Part shown: positions 7,039 to 15,513 of the stretch, in pieces
Numbering within the stretch: position 1 is the stretch's first letter
Layout of the letters: each line of letters starts with the position of its first letter
Assembly: GCA_002348925.1 (NCBI GenBank)
Contig: DEBV01000014.1
Coordinates: 17,505-63,220 of the forward strand
Direction: 5' to 3'
Length of the DNA: 45,716 nt
Source: Alphaproteobacteria bacterium UBA2947
GTDB taxonomy: Bacteria > Pseudomonadota > Alphaproteobacteria > Rs-D84
Notes under the pieces: generated by a model
Databases searched by the model: none
What the model was told of the DNA's origin: nothing
Seen by the model: only the letters and a program-made list of their open reading frames with translations
Program-made: the position numbers and the translations under genes

Positions 7039-8613
7039 ATGCGAAACGGATTGAACAAAGATTTAATAGCACGTGTATTGGGCGGTGCACCAAAATATAC
7101 TTTGGAAGAATTAGAAGCAAAGTTTCCACCACGTGAATTGAAAGAGGGTGCTTTTGTGACCCGTTTTGCACCAAGTCCTACTGGTTATATGCATTTGGGC
7201 GGTCTTTATGGTTCGTTAATAGATTGTAAATTGGCACAACAATCAAATGGCGTTTTCATGCTGCGTATCGAAGATACAGACACTAAACGCGAAGTCAAAG
7301 ATGCGGTTGATATTATTATTAAGTCTTTGGAAAAATTTGGGTTGAAATATAACGATATACCAGAATACGGACCTTATTATCAGTCGCAACGTAAAGATAT
7401 TTATCATTCAGTTGCCGCGTATTTATTGGAAAAAGGTATGGCGTATCCTTGCTTTTTAACTGCCGAAGAGATGGAAGAAATTCGCGCTAAACAAAATGCA
7501 GCAGGTTTTGCAACAGGTATTTATGGTGAATGGGCGCGCGACAGGGATATAAATGATGAAGATATTGTAAAACATCTTGATAACGGGGAAGTGCCAACAA
7601 TTCGTTTGTATTCAAATGGCAATCCTGAACAAAGAATTTTCTGTAAAGACGCTGTTCGTGGTTCTATATCTTTCCCAGAAAGCAACGAAGATACGGTGTT
7701 AATTAAATCAAATGACAGATTGCCGACTTATCATTTCGCGCATTTATGTGATGACCATTTTATGCGTACCACACATGTTGTTCGTGGTGAAGAATGGTTG
7801 TCGTCATTTCCTTTGCATGTGCAAATGTTTCGTATGATGGGCTGGACACCGCCACTTTATATACATACTTCCACAATCGACAAAATAGATGAAGAAACAG
7901 GCAAACAAAGAAAATTATCTAAACGTAAAGACCCAGAAGCCAATGTTGCATTTTTCTTGGAATCTGGTTGGCCAACCGAATCGGTAATTGAATATTTGGG
8001 TAATATCGCGGCATCTGGATATGAAGAAGCAAAAACCAAAGGACAGGTTAAAACTTTTTGGGATTATGAAATGCGACCAAAGAAGATCCCAATGTCTGGC
8101 GCGTTGTTTGATATGAAAAAATTGGAATGGTGGGCAAAGGAATACATTGCGACTTTGTCTGTACCAGATTTGGTTAAATCTGTTGTTGATTGGGCAAATG
8201 AATATGGCAGCGAAGATAATAAAAAACAAGTGTCAGATATTGATTATTTGACATCTGTGTTGTCTATTGAACGTGACAACCCAAAACGCATCCGTAAAGA
8301 TTTTATTACTTGGAAACAAACGCTGAACGAAGTTTCTTATTTCTGGGATTTCTTGTTTAAGCCTAATCGCGAATACGAATATAACAAAGATGCATTGCGT
8401 GAATTTGTGGCGAATTATGATGTAAAAGATGATAAAGATGCTTGGTGGCAAAAAATCGTCTGTACGGCAGAAAAACTGGGCTTGAAGCCAGGCGACGTTG
8501 CTATGAATTTGCGTGTTGCAATGACGGGGCGAACCAATACACCTGATTTATATTCTCTGATGCAAGTGCTTGGCGGTGATAAAGTTGCCGAAAGAATAAA
8601 TATGGTTATGTAA
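7039..8613 (+). CDS. gltX: Glutamyl-tRNA synthetase, Clostridia-like form
   Basis: This class I synthetase charges tRNA with glutamate. The nucleotide-binding motifs are present: PSPTGYMHLGG (H52-L-G-G) and KLSKRKDPE (from K292). The 524 residues are longer than the usual proteobacterial 470. An extra N-terminus (about 1-40, with YTLEELEAKFPPREL) precedes the first motif, and segments such as YHFAHLCDDHFMRTTHVVRGEEW and KLSKRKDPEANV are, from memory, typical of the Clostridia/Lachnospiraceae enzyme. This suggests replacement by horizontal transfer. AAGGTG lies 10 nt before the ATG. With GatB encoded at the right edge, mischarged Glu-tRNA(Gln) could be amidated, so the enzyme may be non-discriminating. 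It is co-directional with the next gene after 13 nt. Confidence 0.95.
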   Translation: MRNGLNKDLIARVLGGAPKYTLEELEAKFPPRELKEGAFVTRFAPSPTGYMHLGGLYGSLIDCKLAQQSNGVFMLRIEDTDTKREVKDAVDIIIKSLEKFGLKYNDIPEYGPYYQSQRKDIYHSVAAYLLEKGMAYPCFLTAEEMEEIRAKQNAAGFATGIYGEWARDRDINDEDIVKHLDNGEVPTIRLYSNGNPEQRIFCKDAVRGSISFPESNEDTVLIKSNDRLPTYHFAHLCDDHFMRTTHVVRGEEWLSSFPLHVQMFRMMGWTPPLYIHTSTIDKIDEETGKQRKLSKRKDPEANVAFFLESGWPTESVIEYLGNIAASGYEEAKTKGQVKTFWDYEMRPKKIPMSGALFDMKKLEWWAKEYIATLSVPDLVKSVVDWANEYGSEDNKKQVSDIDYLTSVLSIERDNPKRIRKDFITWKQTLNEVSYFWDFLFKPNREYEYNKDALREFVANYDVKDDKDAWWQKIVCTAEKLGLKPGDVAMNLRVAMTGRTNTPDLYSLMQVLGGDKVAERINMVM

Positions 8614-8626
8614 AAAAGGAAAGGAA

Positions 8627-9403
8627 ATGACTAAAAATAAAAAAGTTGTTAAACAAAAACTGCGTGCAGTAAAAAAAGACAAGCACGCATCAAGTTTGTT
8701 AAAAGTATTACAGGCCACAGGCCTTTTTCGTTGGGAACGTAAATCTACGCGTGCAGAAGAGGCGGTAAATATTTTAACCCATGGTATCGGTATTGGTTTG
8801 GCAATGGCTGCACTGTGTCTGTTGGTTGCGTTTGCGGTCGTTCATCATAATGTTTGGGCAACAGTTGCATGTTCTATATTTGGTGTGACCATGTTTACCT
8901 TGTATTTCGGTTCGACAATGTGTCATGCAACAATTGGTGATAAAAGCGAATGTTTTTTCGAAGTTTGGGATACCATCGCAATTTACGCATTGATTGCTGG
9001 TACTTATACACCGTTTTTATTGGTTAATTTAAACAGGTGTGGACACACTGGTTTGGGGTGGTCTGTGTTTGGAATACTCTGGGCAATTGTTATATTCGGT
9101 GCAATTATGAAGATTGTTAATCCGCATAAACAGCCAAAATGGATGGTTGGTTTATATTTGGTTATGGGTTGGGCGTTGCTCTGGATTTTGCCGGCAATGA
9201 TTCAAACAATATCTGCGCGTGGTATGTGGTTTATACTGGCAGGTGGACTTTCTTATTCCTTTGGTGTTATTTTCTATTTGTGGCGCAAGATGAAATTTGC
9301 GCACGCCCTGTGGCATTTGTTTGTAATCGGGGGCAGTGTGTGTTTCTTTTTTGCAGTGCTTTATGGTTCGATCATAGATTTTGCCGCAAAGTGTATAGCA
9401 TAA
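8627..9403 (+). CDS. Hemolysin III / PAQR family membrane protein
   Basis: The 258-residue protein has a strongly basic N-terminal tail (about 1-40) followed by seven hydrophobic segments. The hemolysin-III (YqfA/TrhA, PAQR) signatures are visible: EEAVNILTHGIG at the first helix, FGSTMCHA (S-x3-H), WDTIAIYALIAGTYTPFLL, and a final HALWHLF (H-x3-H). The His and Asp residues form the metal site of this ceramidase-related superfamily. Members are implicated in membrane-lipid homeostasis; the haemolysin name is historical. AAAGGAA lies just before the ATG. It probably shares a transcript with gltX and ends at the terminator at 9405. Confidence 0.9.
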   Translation: MTKNKKVVKQKLRAVKKDKHASSLLKVLQATGLFRWERKSTRAEEAVNILTHGIGIGLAMAALCLLVAFAVVHHNVWATVACSIFGVTMFTLYFGSTMCHATIGDKSECFFEVWDTIAIYALIAGTYTPFLLVNLNRCGHTGLGWSVFGILWAIVIFGAIMKIVNPHKQPKWMVGLYLVMGWALLWILPAMIQTISARGMWFILAGGLSYSFGVIFYLWRKMKFAHALWHLFVIGGSVCFFFAVLYGSIIDFAAKCIA

Positions 9404-9404
9404 G

Positions 9405-9430
9405 AAAACCGCCGTATAGGCGGTTTTTTA
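9405..9430. terminator. Terminator between hemolysin-III gene and der, both strands
   Basis: Stem AAAACCGCC (9405-9413), loop GTATA, stem GGCGGTTTT (9419-9427), then a T-run. A-run and T-run flank both sides, so it can stop transcription in both directions; der ends inside it. It belongs to the CCGCC/GGCGG terminator family of this window. Confidence 0.9.
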
Positions 9431-10753
9431 ATCAAATGGATTTTCTGATTTTTGATATTCAATAATGATTGGCAAGTGTTCCATATGTAGAGCCGTTGCA
9501 ATACCACGTCTTAAGTATCGTGTATAAGATTCTGGAATATCGCTTGCTCCACCTACATTGATAGTAATCTTAATCGGATGATGTCCTGTTTGACGGGCAA
9601 ATTTAATCTTCATTGGACGTTTTAAACGTGACATAGGTGGTTGACGTTCTGCTACCAATTTTTCAACGATTCGATTTATCAAACTGGTTGGGGCATCTGT
9701 ATTAGAAATATCCCATTGTTCATAAATGCGTTTGAAAAGATTTTGAACGCCTGTGCCTTTTTCTGCAGATATTGCCAATATCAACGGCTTTATTATCTGA
9801 TGAAAAGAATTAGTAAACTGATGTTTTAATTTTAATAATTTTTCATCACGTTCTTCTGGTTCAACCAAATCCCATTTGTTTAATGCAACGCATAAAATTT
9901 TACCAGCGTCATAAACGCGTGCCGCAATGCCAAGTGCCTGATTTTCAATGTTCTTTGTCGCATCGACTATCAAGATAACAATGTCTGATTTTTCAATCGC
10001 GTCCAAAGATTTTAATGCAGACAAAGTTTCTACATCGTCTTTGACGCCCGCTTTGCGACGCAGACCTGCGGTGTCCATAATAACTATATCACGACCATAA
10101 AAACGTGTTGGTATTTTGACTGTGTCGCGCGTGATACCTGGCGCATCCATAACAATTTGTCTTTGTTCGCCAAGCACACGATTTACAAATGTAGATTTAC
10201 CAACATTTGGTTGACCAAGTACTGCGATTTTTATTTCTTTGTCAGATTCTTCATGTTCGACAGTTTCTGCCGTATACAGCGAATCTATAAATTCATAAAT
10301 TTCACCAAAACCGCGTTTGTGTTCAGCGGATATAAGCAATGGTTCGCCAAAGCCAAGTTTGTAAAAATCATGAACATCTGCCAATCTTTTTGTCGATTCG
10401 CTTTTGTTTATCAAAAGCAGGGCAGGCGCTTTGCTTTTTTTGTGAACCAGTTTTGCCCATTCTAAATCCATAGGGGTCAATCCAGTACGACCATCAACAA
10501 CAAATAAAATTGCGTCTGCGTTTTCAATCGTCTTTATTGCCATATCTGTAGAGTTTTGTGCGATGCCAGATTTTGCGTTTTCAAGGCCTGCGGTATCAAA
10601 TACTGTCCATGGGCGATTTGGTATGCGCCCAGAAATAACATCACGTGTGACCCCTGGTCTGTCATGCACCAGTGCATCACGCGAATTTGTTAACCCATTA
10701 AAAAGTGTCGATTTACCAGTGTTTGGACGACCGACGATAACTATGTTCTTCAT
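9428..10753 (-). CDS. der: Ribosome-assembly GTPase Der (EngA)
   Basis: Der is a double-GTPase needed for 50S subunit assembly. The 441 residues contain two G domains in tandem: GRPNTGKST, DRPGVTRD, DTAGLE and NKSES in the first, then GQPNVGKST, DAPGITRDT, DTAGLRRK and NKWDL in the second. The C-terminal KH-like domain follows (RLKRPMKIKFARQTG and the strand IIIEYQKSENPF). The ATG at 10753 is preferred: GGAAAAA lies 8 nt upstream and MKNIVIVGRPN matches the family start. In many proteobacteria der follows bamB; here a bamB-like gene is 3 kb away and not in the same operon. Confidence 0.96.
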   Translation of the reverse strand: MKNIVIVGRPNTGKSTLFNGLTNSRDALVHDRPGVTRDVISGRIPNRPWTVFDTAGLENAKSGIAQNSTDMAIKTIENADAILFVVDGRTGLTPMDLEWAKLVHKKSKAPALLLINKSESTKRLADVHDFYKLGFGEPLLISAEHKRGFGEIYEFIDSLYTAETVEHEESDKEIKIAVLGQPNVGKSTFVNRVLGEQRQIVMDAPGITRDTVKIPTRFYGRDIVIMDTAGLRRKAGVKDDVETLSALKSLDAIEKSDIVILIVDATKNIENQALGIAARVYDAGKILCVALNKWDLVEPEERDEKLLKLKHQFTNSFHQIIKPLILAISAEKGTGVQNLFKRIYEQWDISNTDAPTSLINRIVEKLVAERQPPMSRLKRPMKIKFARQTGHHPIKITINVGGASDIPESYTRYLRRGIATALHMEHLPIIIEYQKSENPFD

Positions 10754-10777
10754 GTCTTTTTCCGTTGATTTTTTATA

Positions 10778-10805
10778 ATTATAAAGCAAAAATATAAATA
10801 ATCAA
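10778..10805 (-). promoter_or_regulatory. Promoter of der, with a symmetric -10
   Basis: On the minus strand TTGATT (10800-10805) and TATAAT (10778-10783) are spaced 16 bp. The -10 lies in the perfect palindrome TTTATAATTATAAA (10772-10785), so a plus-strand TATAAT (10774-10779) also faces the Yip1-like gene at 10824. Confidence 0.55.
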
Positions 10806-10823
10806 ACAAACAGGGGGATAAAA

Positions 10824-11426
10824 ATGAAAGCAAAAAAAAGAAGTTGGTTGTCAAAAATTTCTGACATATTCTTTCGTCCAAAGTACTTTTTTTCACGTAT
10901 TGTCGCAGACGGCAAAATGGAAGATGCTATATTAAAGGCGTTTTTATGGGGTTTTGTTGGCGGAATATTAGTATTTGCAATTAACCTTGTTCGTAATGGT
11001 TTTGATGCTTTCACTGTATTTTCGTTGTTTAAAGCGATTGTTATTTTCCCTGTGGTTGCTGTAATGGTTCTGTTTGTTTGTGCAGGGCTGATGATGTTAG
11101 TTTCTGAAATTACAGGGGGCGAACGTGATTGGGAAATAGCGGTCAAAGGAATTGCTTCTATATTTTTTATTTATCCGCTTGCTTTGATTTTAAATGCGTT
11201 GGCGTTTGATTGTGCTTCTATCTGGTTTGTTAGTTTGTTGATAGATTTGTATATGGCTTTTCTGCTTTACGATATAGCAGTATATTGTCTGCATGGTAAA
11301 AAAGTCAGTGTGTTGTTTGTGGTAGCGGTATGTTTAGTATTGCTTTGTTGTGTTTATATGTCTGATTATCGGAATGTTTGGTTCTTGATAAAAAATCCAG
11401 CAGCAACATTAACCTGTTTGTTATAA
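10824..11426 (+). CDS. Yip1-like multi-pass membrane protein
   Basis: The 200-residue protein has five predicted hydrophobic segments after a basic N-terminus. The start pattern, FFRPKYFFSRIVADGKMEDAIL, resembles the bacterial YIP1 domain ('P..af..i......w..al'). The motif SEITGGERDWEIAVKGIASI in the middle also fits YIP1 ('f.G.gsf...l...ay'). Bacterial members have no defined function. A strong AGGGGG ribosome binding site precedes the ATG. It stands alone between the der promoter and the terminator at 11428. Confidence 0.6.
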   Translation: MKAKKRSWLSKISDIFFRPKYFFSRIVADGKMEDAILKAFLWGFVGGILVFAINLVRNGFDAFTVFSLFKAIVIFPVVAVMVLFVCAGLMMLVSEITGGERDWEIAVKGIASIFFIYPLALILNALAFDCASIWFVSLLIDLYMAFLLYDIAVYCLHGKKVSVLFVVAVCLVLLCCVYMSDYRNVWFLIKNPAATLTCLL

Positions 11427-11427
11427 G

Positions 11428-11453
11428 AAAACCGCCATATAGGCGGTTTTTTT
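11428..11453. terminator. Terminator between the Yip1-like and porin-like genes, both strands
   Basis: Stem AAAACCGCC (11428-11436), loop ATATA, stem GGCGGTTTT (11442-11450), T-run. It differs from the 9405 terminator by one loop base. The convergent porin-like gene ends at its edge. Confidence 0.9.
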
Positions 11454-12489
11454 AAAACCCTGTTTTTTTACCAACGGCAAAGAACGGTGTTGTGCTGGCC
11501 GTGCCACCAGACATAAATACGGATGTATGTTCTGTGTATTTATATCTGAATGATGCAATAATTGTATTTGTATAATCACCAGATAATTCGTTGCCTGTGA
11601 TTTTATCATTGTGTTTCCAAAGATTTGTATCTGAAAACAGATAGTTCAAAGAAACGCTGCTTTGTAAGAAATCATAACTTACGCCAGTGCCAGCAACAAG
11701 ACCATCTGATGCCTTTCCAATTGGATTTTCGTCATAAATCAAACGGGAAGAAAGCCCAAAAACAAAACTGTTGTATTGCATGTTTAAGCCGAGCGCAGCT
11801 TGACCACGCCAATCTGCATATACTGGTGGTGTGTATGAATTTTCTTCAAAACCATGTGGTGTATCCATATAAGAAAGCGCAACAGAATATGCAGCCTTTA
11901 ACTTTCCAAGGGGTTGTTTGAATTTTGCCGCAGTATCAACTGCGAAATCAAAATCCCCACCAGGACCAGCAAAAGATACGCCGTATTGTCCGTAATCTGT
12001 TGAAATGGTGGCAAGGTTTAAACGTAAGGCATCATGATTTGTTGTTGCGGTTGTATCTGATATCAACACTTTGTTTAAATTCAGTTTTCTGTAAAGAATA
12101 GATTTATCATTTATGCGCATGTAACCAACATCTGGTAAACCTAGTCCCATTTTGCGAGCAATAGAATGTGTTAAACCAAATTCAGCGCGCCCAACATTTT
12201 TGTCTTGGAATAAAACAAAAGCATCGTGGACATATTCGTTGCTGTCAACAGCGTCAGCGTCTATTGAATAAACAGCCCCGATACGACGTGCGTTGTTGAT
12301 TTTGTACGTTGCACTGGTTTTAATATTCCAATCATATATACCTAAAGGTTTGTCGTTTTTTGTTTCCAAGAAACCAGCCATACCATCGGCATTCAAGGCA
12401 AAACGCCAATTGTCAGTTGTGTAATCAACCGCATATGCGTTTGCGCCAAATAAACAACTAATTACAAGAAAAGATATTTTTTTATTCAT
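11452..12489 (-). CDS. Outer-membrane porin-like beta-barrel protein
   Basis: The 345-residue protein starts with a clean signal peptide (cleavage expected after ANAYA, about residue 19). Alternating amphipathic strands ending in aromatic residues follow, e.g. NWRFALNADG, TSATYKINNARRIGAVYSID, RAEFGLTHSIA, YGQYGVSFAG and NTIIASFRYKYTEHTSVF. It ends in Phe, the usual C-terminal signal for BAM insertion. This fits general diffusion porins (gram-negative porin fold). The ATG overlaps the rpoH stop (TAATG, shared base 12489), so translation is likely coupled to rpoH. Confidence 0.75.
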   Translation of the reverse strand: MNKKISFLVISCLFGANAYAVDYTTDNWRFALNADGMAGFLETKNDKPLGIYDWNIKTSATYKINNARRIGAVYSIDADAVDSNEYVHDAFVLFQDKNVGRAEFGLTHSIARKMGLGLPDVGYMRINDKSILYRKLNLNKVLISDTTATTNHDALRLNLATISTDYGQYGVSFAGPGGDFDFAVDTAAKFKQPLGKLKAAYSVALSYMDTPHGFEENSYTPPVYADWRGQAALGLNMQYNSFVFGLSSRLIYDENPIGKASDGLVAGTGVSYDFLQSSVSLNYLFSDTNLWKHNDKITGNELSGDYTNTIIASFRYKYTEHTSVFMSGGTASTTPFFAVGKKTGF

Positions 12490-13421
12490 TATTTTTTTCC
12501 TGTTATTTTCTTTGGTTCTGATTCGTCCAATATCGCTTTGCGTAATTTATCAAAAGCCCTTTCTTCGATTTGACGAACACGCTCACGTGATATGCCATAT
12601 TTTTGCGACAGAGTTTCCAGCGTCATCGCGGGATCAGAAAGTCGGCGTGCTTTTAATATTTCGCGATCGCGTTCAGGTAATGTTTCAAGGTGTTTTTTCA
12701 ATAATTCATAGCCCTTGCGTTTAAATTCCAGTTGTTCTATACCGTCTTCGATATTTACACGAGTGTCCGCCATATTGGATAAAATATCTTTGGAATCAGA
12801 ATCTGTATTCAGTGGCGAATTTAACGATACATCACGTGCAGACATACGCGTTGCGACGCGCTCTACATCGTTTTCGGGTACAGATAAATATTCTGCGATT
12901 TGTTTCGTTTGGTCTTTGGACAGAGAGCTGTCCATAATTCCCAAAGCCCTTTTTGCGCGGGTCAGGTTAAAGAATACGCGTTTTTGGTTTGCAGAATTGC
13001 CCAGTTTTACAATAGACCAGTTATTAAGGATTGTTTCGTATATTTCTGCCTTGATCCAAAACATTGCGTATGTGGAAAAACGAAAACCTTTTTCTGGATC
13101 AAATTTCTGTAATGCCTGCATAAGCCCCATATTGCCACTGGCAATCAAATCGGATACAGGCAGACCATAATTCTTGAAATCATATGCCACCGACACAACA
13201 AGGCGTAAATGTGAACCAATCAGTTTTTCTGCGGCGATATTATCGTGTTCTTGTGCCCATTTCGTTGCGTATTCATATTCTTGTTCTGCGGACAGAATAG
13301 GGAACTTTTGAATTTCGGTTATATATTTAGACAAACTGACATCATCGCCCGCACCCCCAACAAAAGGAACTGGTGCGCTGGTTCTGGTCGATGGTAAAGT
13401 TGTCTTGATTTCCTTGCTCAT
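12489..13421 (-). CDS. rpoH: Heat-shock sigma factor sigma-32
   Basis: RpoH directs RNA polymerase to chaperone and protease promoters. The 310-residue protein has region 1.2/2 (FPILSAEQEYEYATKW, LIGSHLRLVVSVAYDF, GLPVSDLIASGNMGLMQAL, FDPEKGFRFSTYAMFWIKAEI) and the sigma-32-specific RpoH box region (QKRVFFNLTRAK). Region 4 with its helix-turn-helix (TLETLSQKYGISRERVRQIEERA) follows. W109 of the 'WWI' segment is replaced by F (AMFWIK). Length and motifs separate it from the longer RpoD. It is followed without a gap by a porin-like gene. The -10 box lies 9 nt before the ATG and there is no ribosome binding site. Confidence 0.93.
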   Translation of the reverse strand: MSKEIKTTLPSTRTSAPVPFVGGAGDDVSLSKYITEIQKFPILSAEQEYEYATKWAQEHDNIAAEKLIGSHLRLVVSVAYDFKNYGLPVSDLIASGNMGLMQALQKFDPEKGFRFSTYAMFWIKAEIYETILNNWSIVKLGNSANQKRVFFNLTRAKRALGIMDSSLSKDQTKQIAEYLSVPENDVERVATRMSARDVSLNSPLNTDSDSKDILSNMADTRVNIEDGIEQLEFKRKGYELLKKHLETLPERDREILKARRLSDPAMTLETLSQKYGISRERVRQIEERAFDKLRKAILDESEPKKITGKK

Positions 13422-13430
13422 AACTTTTAT

Positions 13431-13458
13431 AGTATAGCAATAAAATACAAATTATCAA
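13431..13458 (-). promoter_or_regulatory. Promoter of rpoH, near-leaderless
   Basis: On the minus strand TTGATA (-35, 13453-13458) and TATACT (-10, 13431-13436) are spaced 16 bp; both match the sigma-70 consensus at 5 of 6. The -10 ends 9 nt before the ATG at 13421, so the leader would be only about 2-3 nt. Confidence 0.65.
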
Positions 13459-13473
13459 GACAGGAGATTTTTT

Positions 13474-14127
13474 ATGACAAGTATCTTAGAACGCAAAAAG
13501 AATATCAAAAAGCCAGTTCAGAAAACTCGTGAAGAATATGCACAAGATGCCCTTTATCGTGAAGTTTGGGAAGATGTGAATAATGAAAAAACAGAACAAT
13601 TCTTGAAAAAATATTGGCGTTATATTGTTGCTGCAGCAATGGGAATAATGATTGTTGTATGCGCGATTCAGATTGGCGTTCGTATGTATAATTCTGCACG
13701 TATGGCAAGGGCTGTCGTTTACGAAACAGCGGTTGCAAATGTTGATGCAAATGCGTTGGCGAATCTGGCCAAGGATTCAAGTGGTGCAACATCTGATTTG
13801 GCTTTGTTCCAAGCGTATATGATAGATAAAGATATTGCGAAATTGGAAACTTTGGCTGACAAAGGTCATACTCGTGACTTTAAAGATTTGGCACGTTTGC
13901 ATTTGGCAACAATGAATGGTGATAAAATGGGCGCGGACGAATTTGAAAAATATATGTCTGATATGAATACTAAAAGATCGCCTTTCTTTTATACTTCGCG
14001 TTTGATGGTTGCACAAAAGTATCTGGCAACTGGCGATAAGGAAAAAGCCGATAAGATATTAGATGTTATTATTAACGATAAAAATGCACCAGCGTCGATT
14101 TCTGCAACTGCACAAACATTAAGATAA
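13474..14127 (+). CDS. YfgM-like bitopic TPR protein
   Basis: The 217-residue protein has a cytosolic N-terminus (about 1-45), one membrane helix (YIVAAAMGIMIVVCAIQIGV, about 50-69) and a helical periplasmic domain. Alanine- and leucine-rich helical pairs such as LARLHLATMNGDKMG and RLMVAQKYLATGDKEKADKIL look like TPR repeats. This matches YfgM (TPR_21/TPR-like domain), an ancillary SecYEG/PpiD partner in E. coli. A bamB-like gene follows after 1 nt, as in the E. coli yfgM-bamB-der order. ACAGGAG precedes the ATG. It is divergent from rpoH. Confidence 0.78.
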   Translation: MTSILERKKNIKKPVQKTREEYAQDALYREVWEDVNNEKTEQFLKKYWRYIVAAAMGIMIVVCAIQIGVRMYNSARMARAVVYETAVANVDANALANLAKDSSGATSDLALFQAYMIDKDIAKLETLADKGHTRDFKDLARLHLATMNGDKMGADEFEKYMSDMNTKRSPFFYTSRLMVAQKYLATGDKEKADKILDVIINDKNAPASISATAQTLR

Positions 14128-14128
14128 T

Positions 14129-14854
14129 ATGATGAAAAAACTGTCTGTATTTTTGTTGTGTGCTTTGGCGATGGTTGCTTGTTCAAAGCGTGATCCAATT
14201 TTGCCTGGGGAAAGGGCGGATATTTTCGATTCGTACGAAGTAAATGTGAAAAATCGAAATTTGCCAGATTTATCGGCAGAAATAACAAATATTTCTGGTG
14301 ATGAAAACTGTGATTATCGGCAAGATGCACAAAATGTAATCTGGTCGGGCAATAAAAAGATATGGACTGGTTTTGCAACAAATAATGCAGTGAAATCGAA
14401 TCAGTCCCCAATCTGTGATGGCGGTTTTATTTATACAGGTCTTTCCACTGGCGAAATTGTAAAGATAAACACCAAAACAAAAAAGACAGTATGGTCGACA
14501 GATGTTTATCGTGTAAATAATTTGACTGGCGGGGCTTCAGTGGTTGATATTGTTGCGCATGTTGGTGTGAACGGTAAATATGTTTATGCTGGTGGATTGG
14601 GAGATGCGTTTTGCAAATTAAATGCGTATAATGGCGATAAAGTTTGGTGTTTAAATATATCTGTGCCAGTTGATTTTATAATGGTTGATGATTTTGTTTT
14701 TGTTGTTGGAACAGATAATAATTTATACGCAATCAACAAACAAAATGGCGATGTTTATTGGAAAACAGAAATCAAAAAGCAAGTTGCACCAAAATACGAT
14801 GGTAAGAATATAATTGTCGGACGACAAAAAATAAGCTATAAAAATGGTCAATAA
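14129..14854 (+). CDS. bamB: Short BamB-like PQQ-repeat lipoprotein
   Basis: The lipoprotein signal ends in AMVAC (lipid Cys at 17 or 18, depending on which of two tandem ATGs starts). The mature chain has PQQ-type beta-propeller repeats: GGFIYTGLSTGEIVKINTKT, KYVYAGGLGDAFCKLNAYNG, and DDFVFVVGTDNNLYAINKQNG. In BamB such blades form an eight-bladed propeller that helps BamA insert barrels. This protein has 241 residues against roughly 380-450 usual, enough for about four or five blades, so it is either truncated or a reduced form. The reading frame ends cleanly in a terminator with no sign of a downstream remainder. Context (after yfgM) supports the BamB name. Confidence 0.72.
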   Translation: MMKKLSVFLLCALAMVACSKRDPILPGERADIFDSYEVNVKNRNLPDLSAEITNISGDENCDYRQDAQNVIWSGNKKIWTGFATNNAVKSNQSPICDGGFIYTGLSTGEIVKINTKTKKTVWSTDVYRVNNLTGGASVVDIVAHVGVNGKYVYAGGLGDAFCKLNAYNGDKVWCLNISVPVDFIMVDDFVFVVGTDNNLYAINKQNGDVYWKTEIKKQVAPKYDGKNIIVGRQKISYKNGQ

Positions 14855-14879
14855 AAAACCGCCTATACGGCGGTTTTTG
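14855..14879. terminator. Terminator between bamB-like gene and lpoB, both strands
   Basis: Stem AAAACCGCC (14855-14863), loop TATAC, stem GGCGGTTTT (14869-14877). Its core CCGCC-TATAC-GGCGG is the exact reverse complement of the core at 9409-9423. Confidence 0.9.
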
Positions 14880-14894
14880 TGTGGTTTGTTGTTT

Positions 14895-15500
14895 TTACCA
14901 TGTTGGTGCGTCTTTGCCTTCTTTGATGATTGGCTGTTCGTCTTCCCAAATAGATAAACCAGATTTCAAATCTGTTAATGTCAATTGCAGATAGTATTCT
15001 ACACGTGTATCAACAGACGAAAACCATCCCGATTCCAATTTCAGATTTCTTTGCAACATTTTTCCAGAAAGCGACATGTTTGGTGCAATCAGTGTTCCTT
15101 TCTGTGCGATTGTTTTTTGATCGTATTCATCATCTGTGCGTTTTGTACGAACTTTGTCAGATGTCGTGTCTTCGCCAGAGAAGTTGGTCGCAATTTGTGC
15201 CTTGCCAGATTTCAGTAATGTTGTTCTGATTTTCTTGGTCAACATATCCGAATCGATTCTTTGTGTTGTGTCGTTCACAATGTTGCCAATCGCGATAACT
15301 GGTTTAGATTCAGTTTTTAATGCACCGCTGGCAATCATAGATTCGGTCATTTTTTCGGCGGTATTTGTCCAATCACGATATTCCAGTTCCATAACATGCT
15401 GCATACTGGAAACTTCTTGTTCGTCGTTCAAATCAACAACGCGTGTACCACCGCAAGCAGTTAATGCCAAACATAATGCCACTGGGATAAATTTTTTCAT
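14895..15500 (-). CDS. lpoB: Penicillin-binding-protein activator LpoB
   Basis: LpoB is an outer-membrane lipoprotein that reaches through peptidoglycan to stimulate PBP1B. The 201-residue protein has a lipobox ALTAC (lipid Cys16) followed by GG, and then TRVVDLNDEQE. The alpha/beta domain has PVIAIGNIVNDTTQRID, a KIRTTLLKSGKAQIA helix, and the C-terminal LSIWEDEQPIIKEG, all matching LpoB/COG3417. AAGGAG lies before the ATG. It lies 13 nt downstream of the TPR lipoprotein gene, an order recalled from other bacteria (COG3014 with LpoB). Confidence 0.88.
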   Translation of the reverse strand: MKKFIPVALCLALTACGGTRVVDLNDEQEVSSMQHVMELEYRDWTNTAEKMTESMIASGALKTESKPVIAIGNIVNDTTQRIDSDMLTKKIRTTLLKSGKAQIATNFSGEDTTSDKVRTKRTDDEYDQKTIAQKGTLIAPNMSLSGKMLQRNLKLESGWFSSVDTRVEYYLQLTLTDLKSGLSIWEDEQPIIKEGKDAPTW

Positions 15501-15513
15501 CTTGGTTCTCCTT

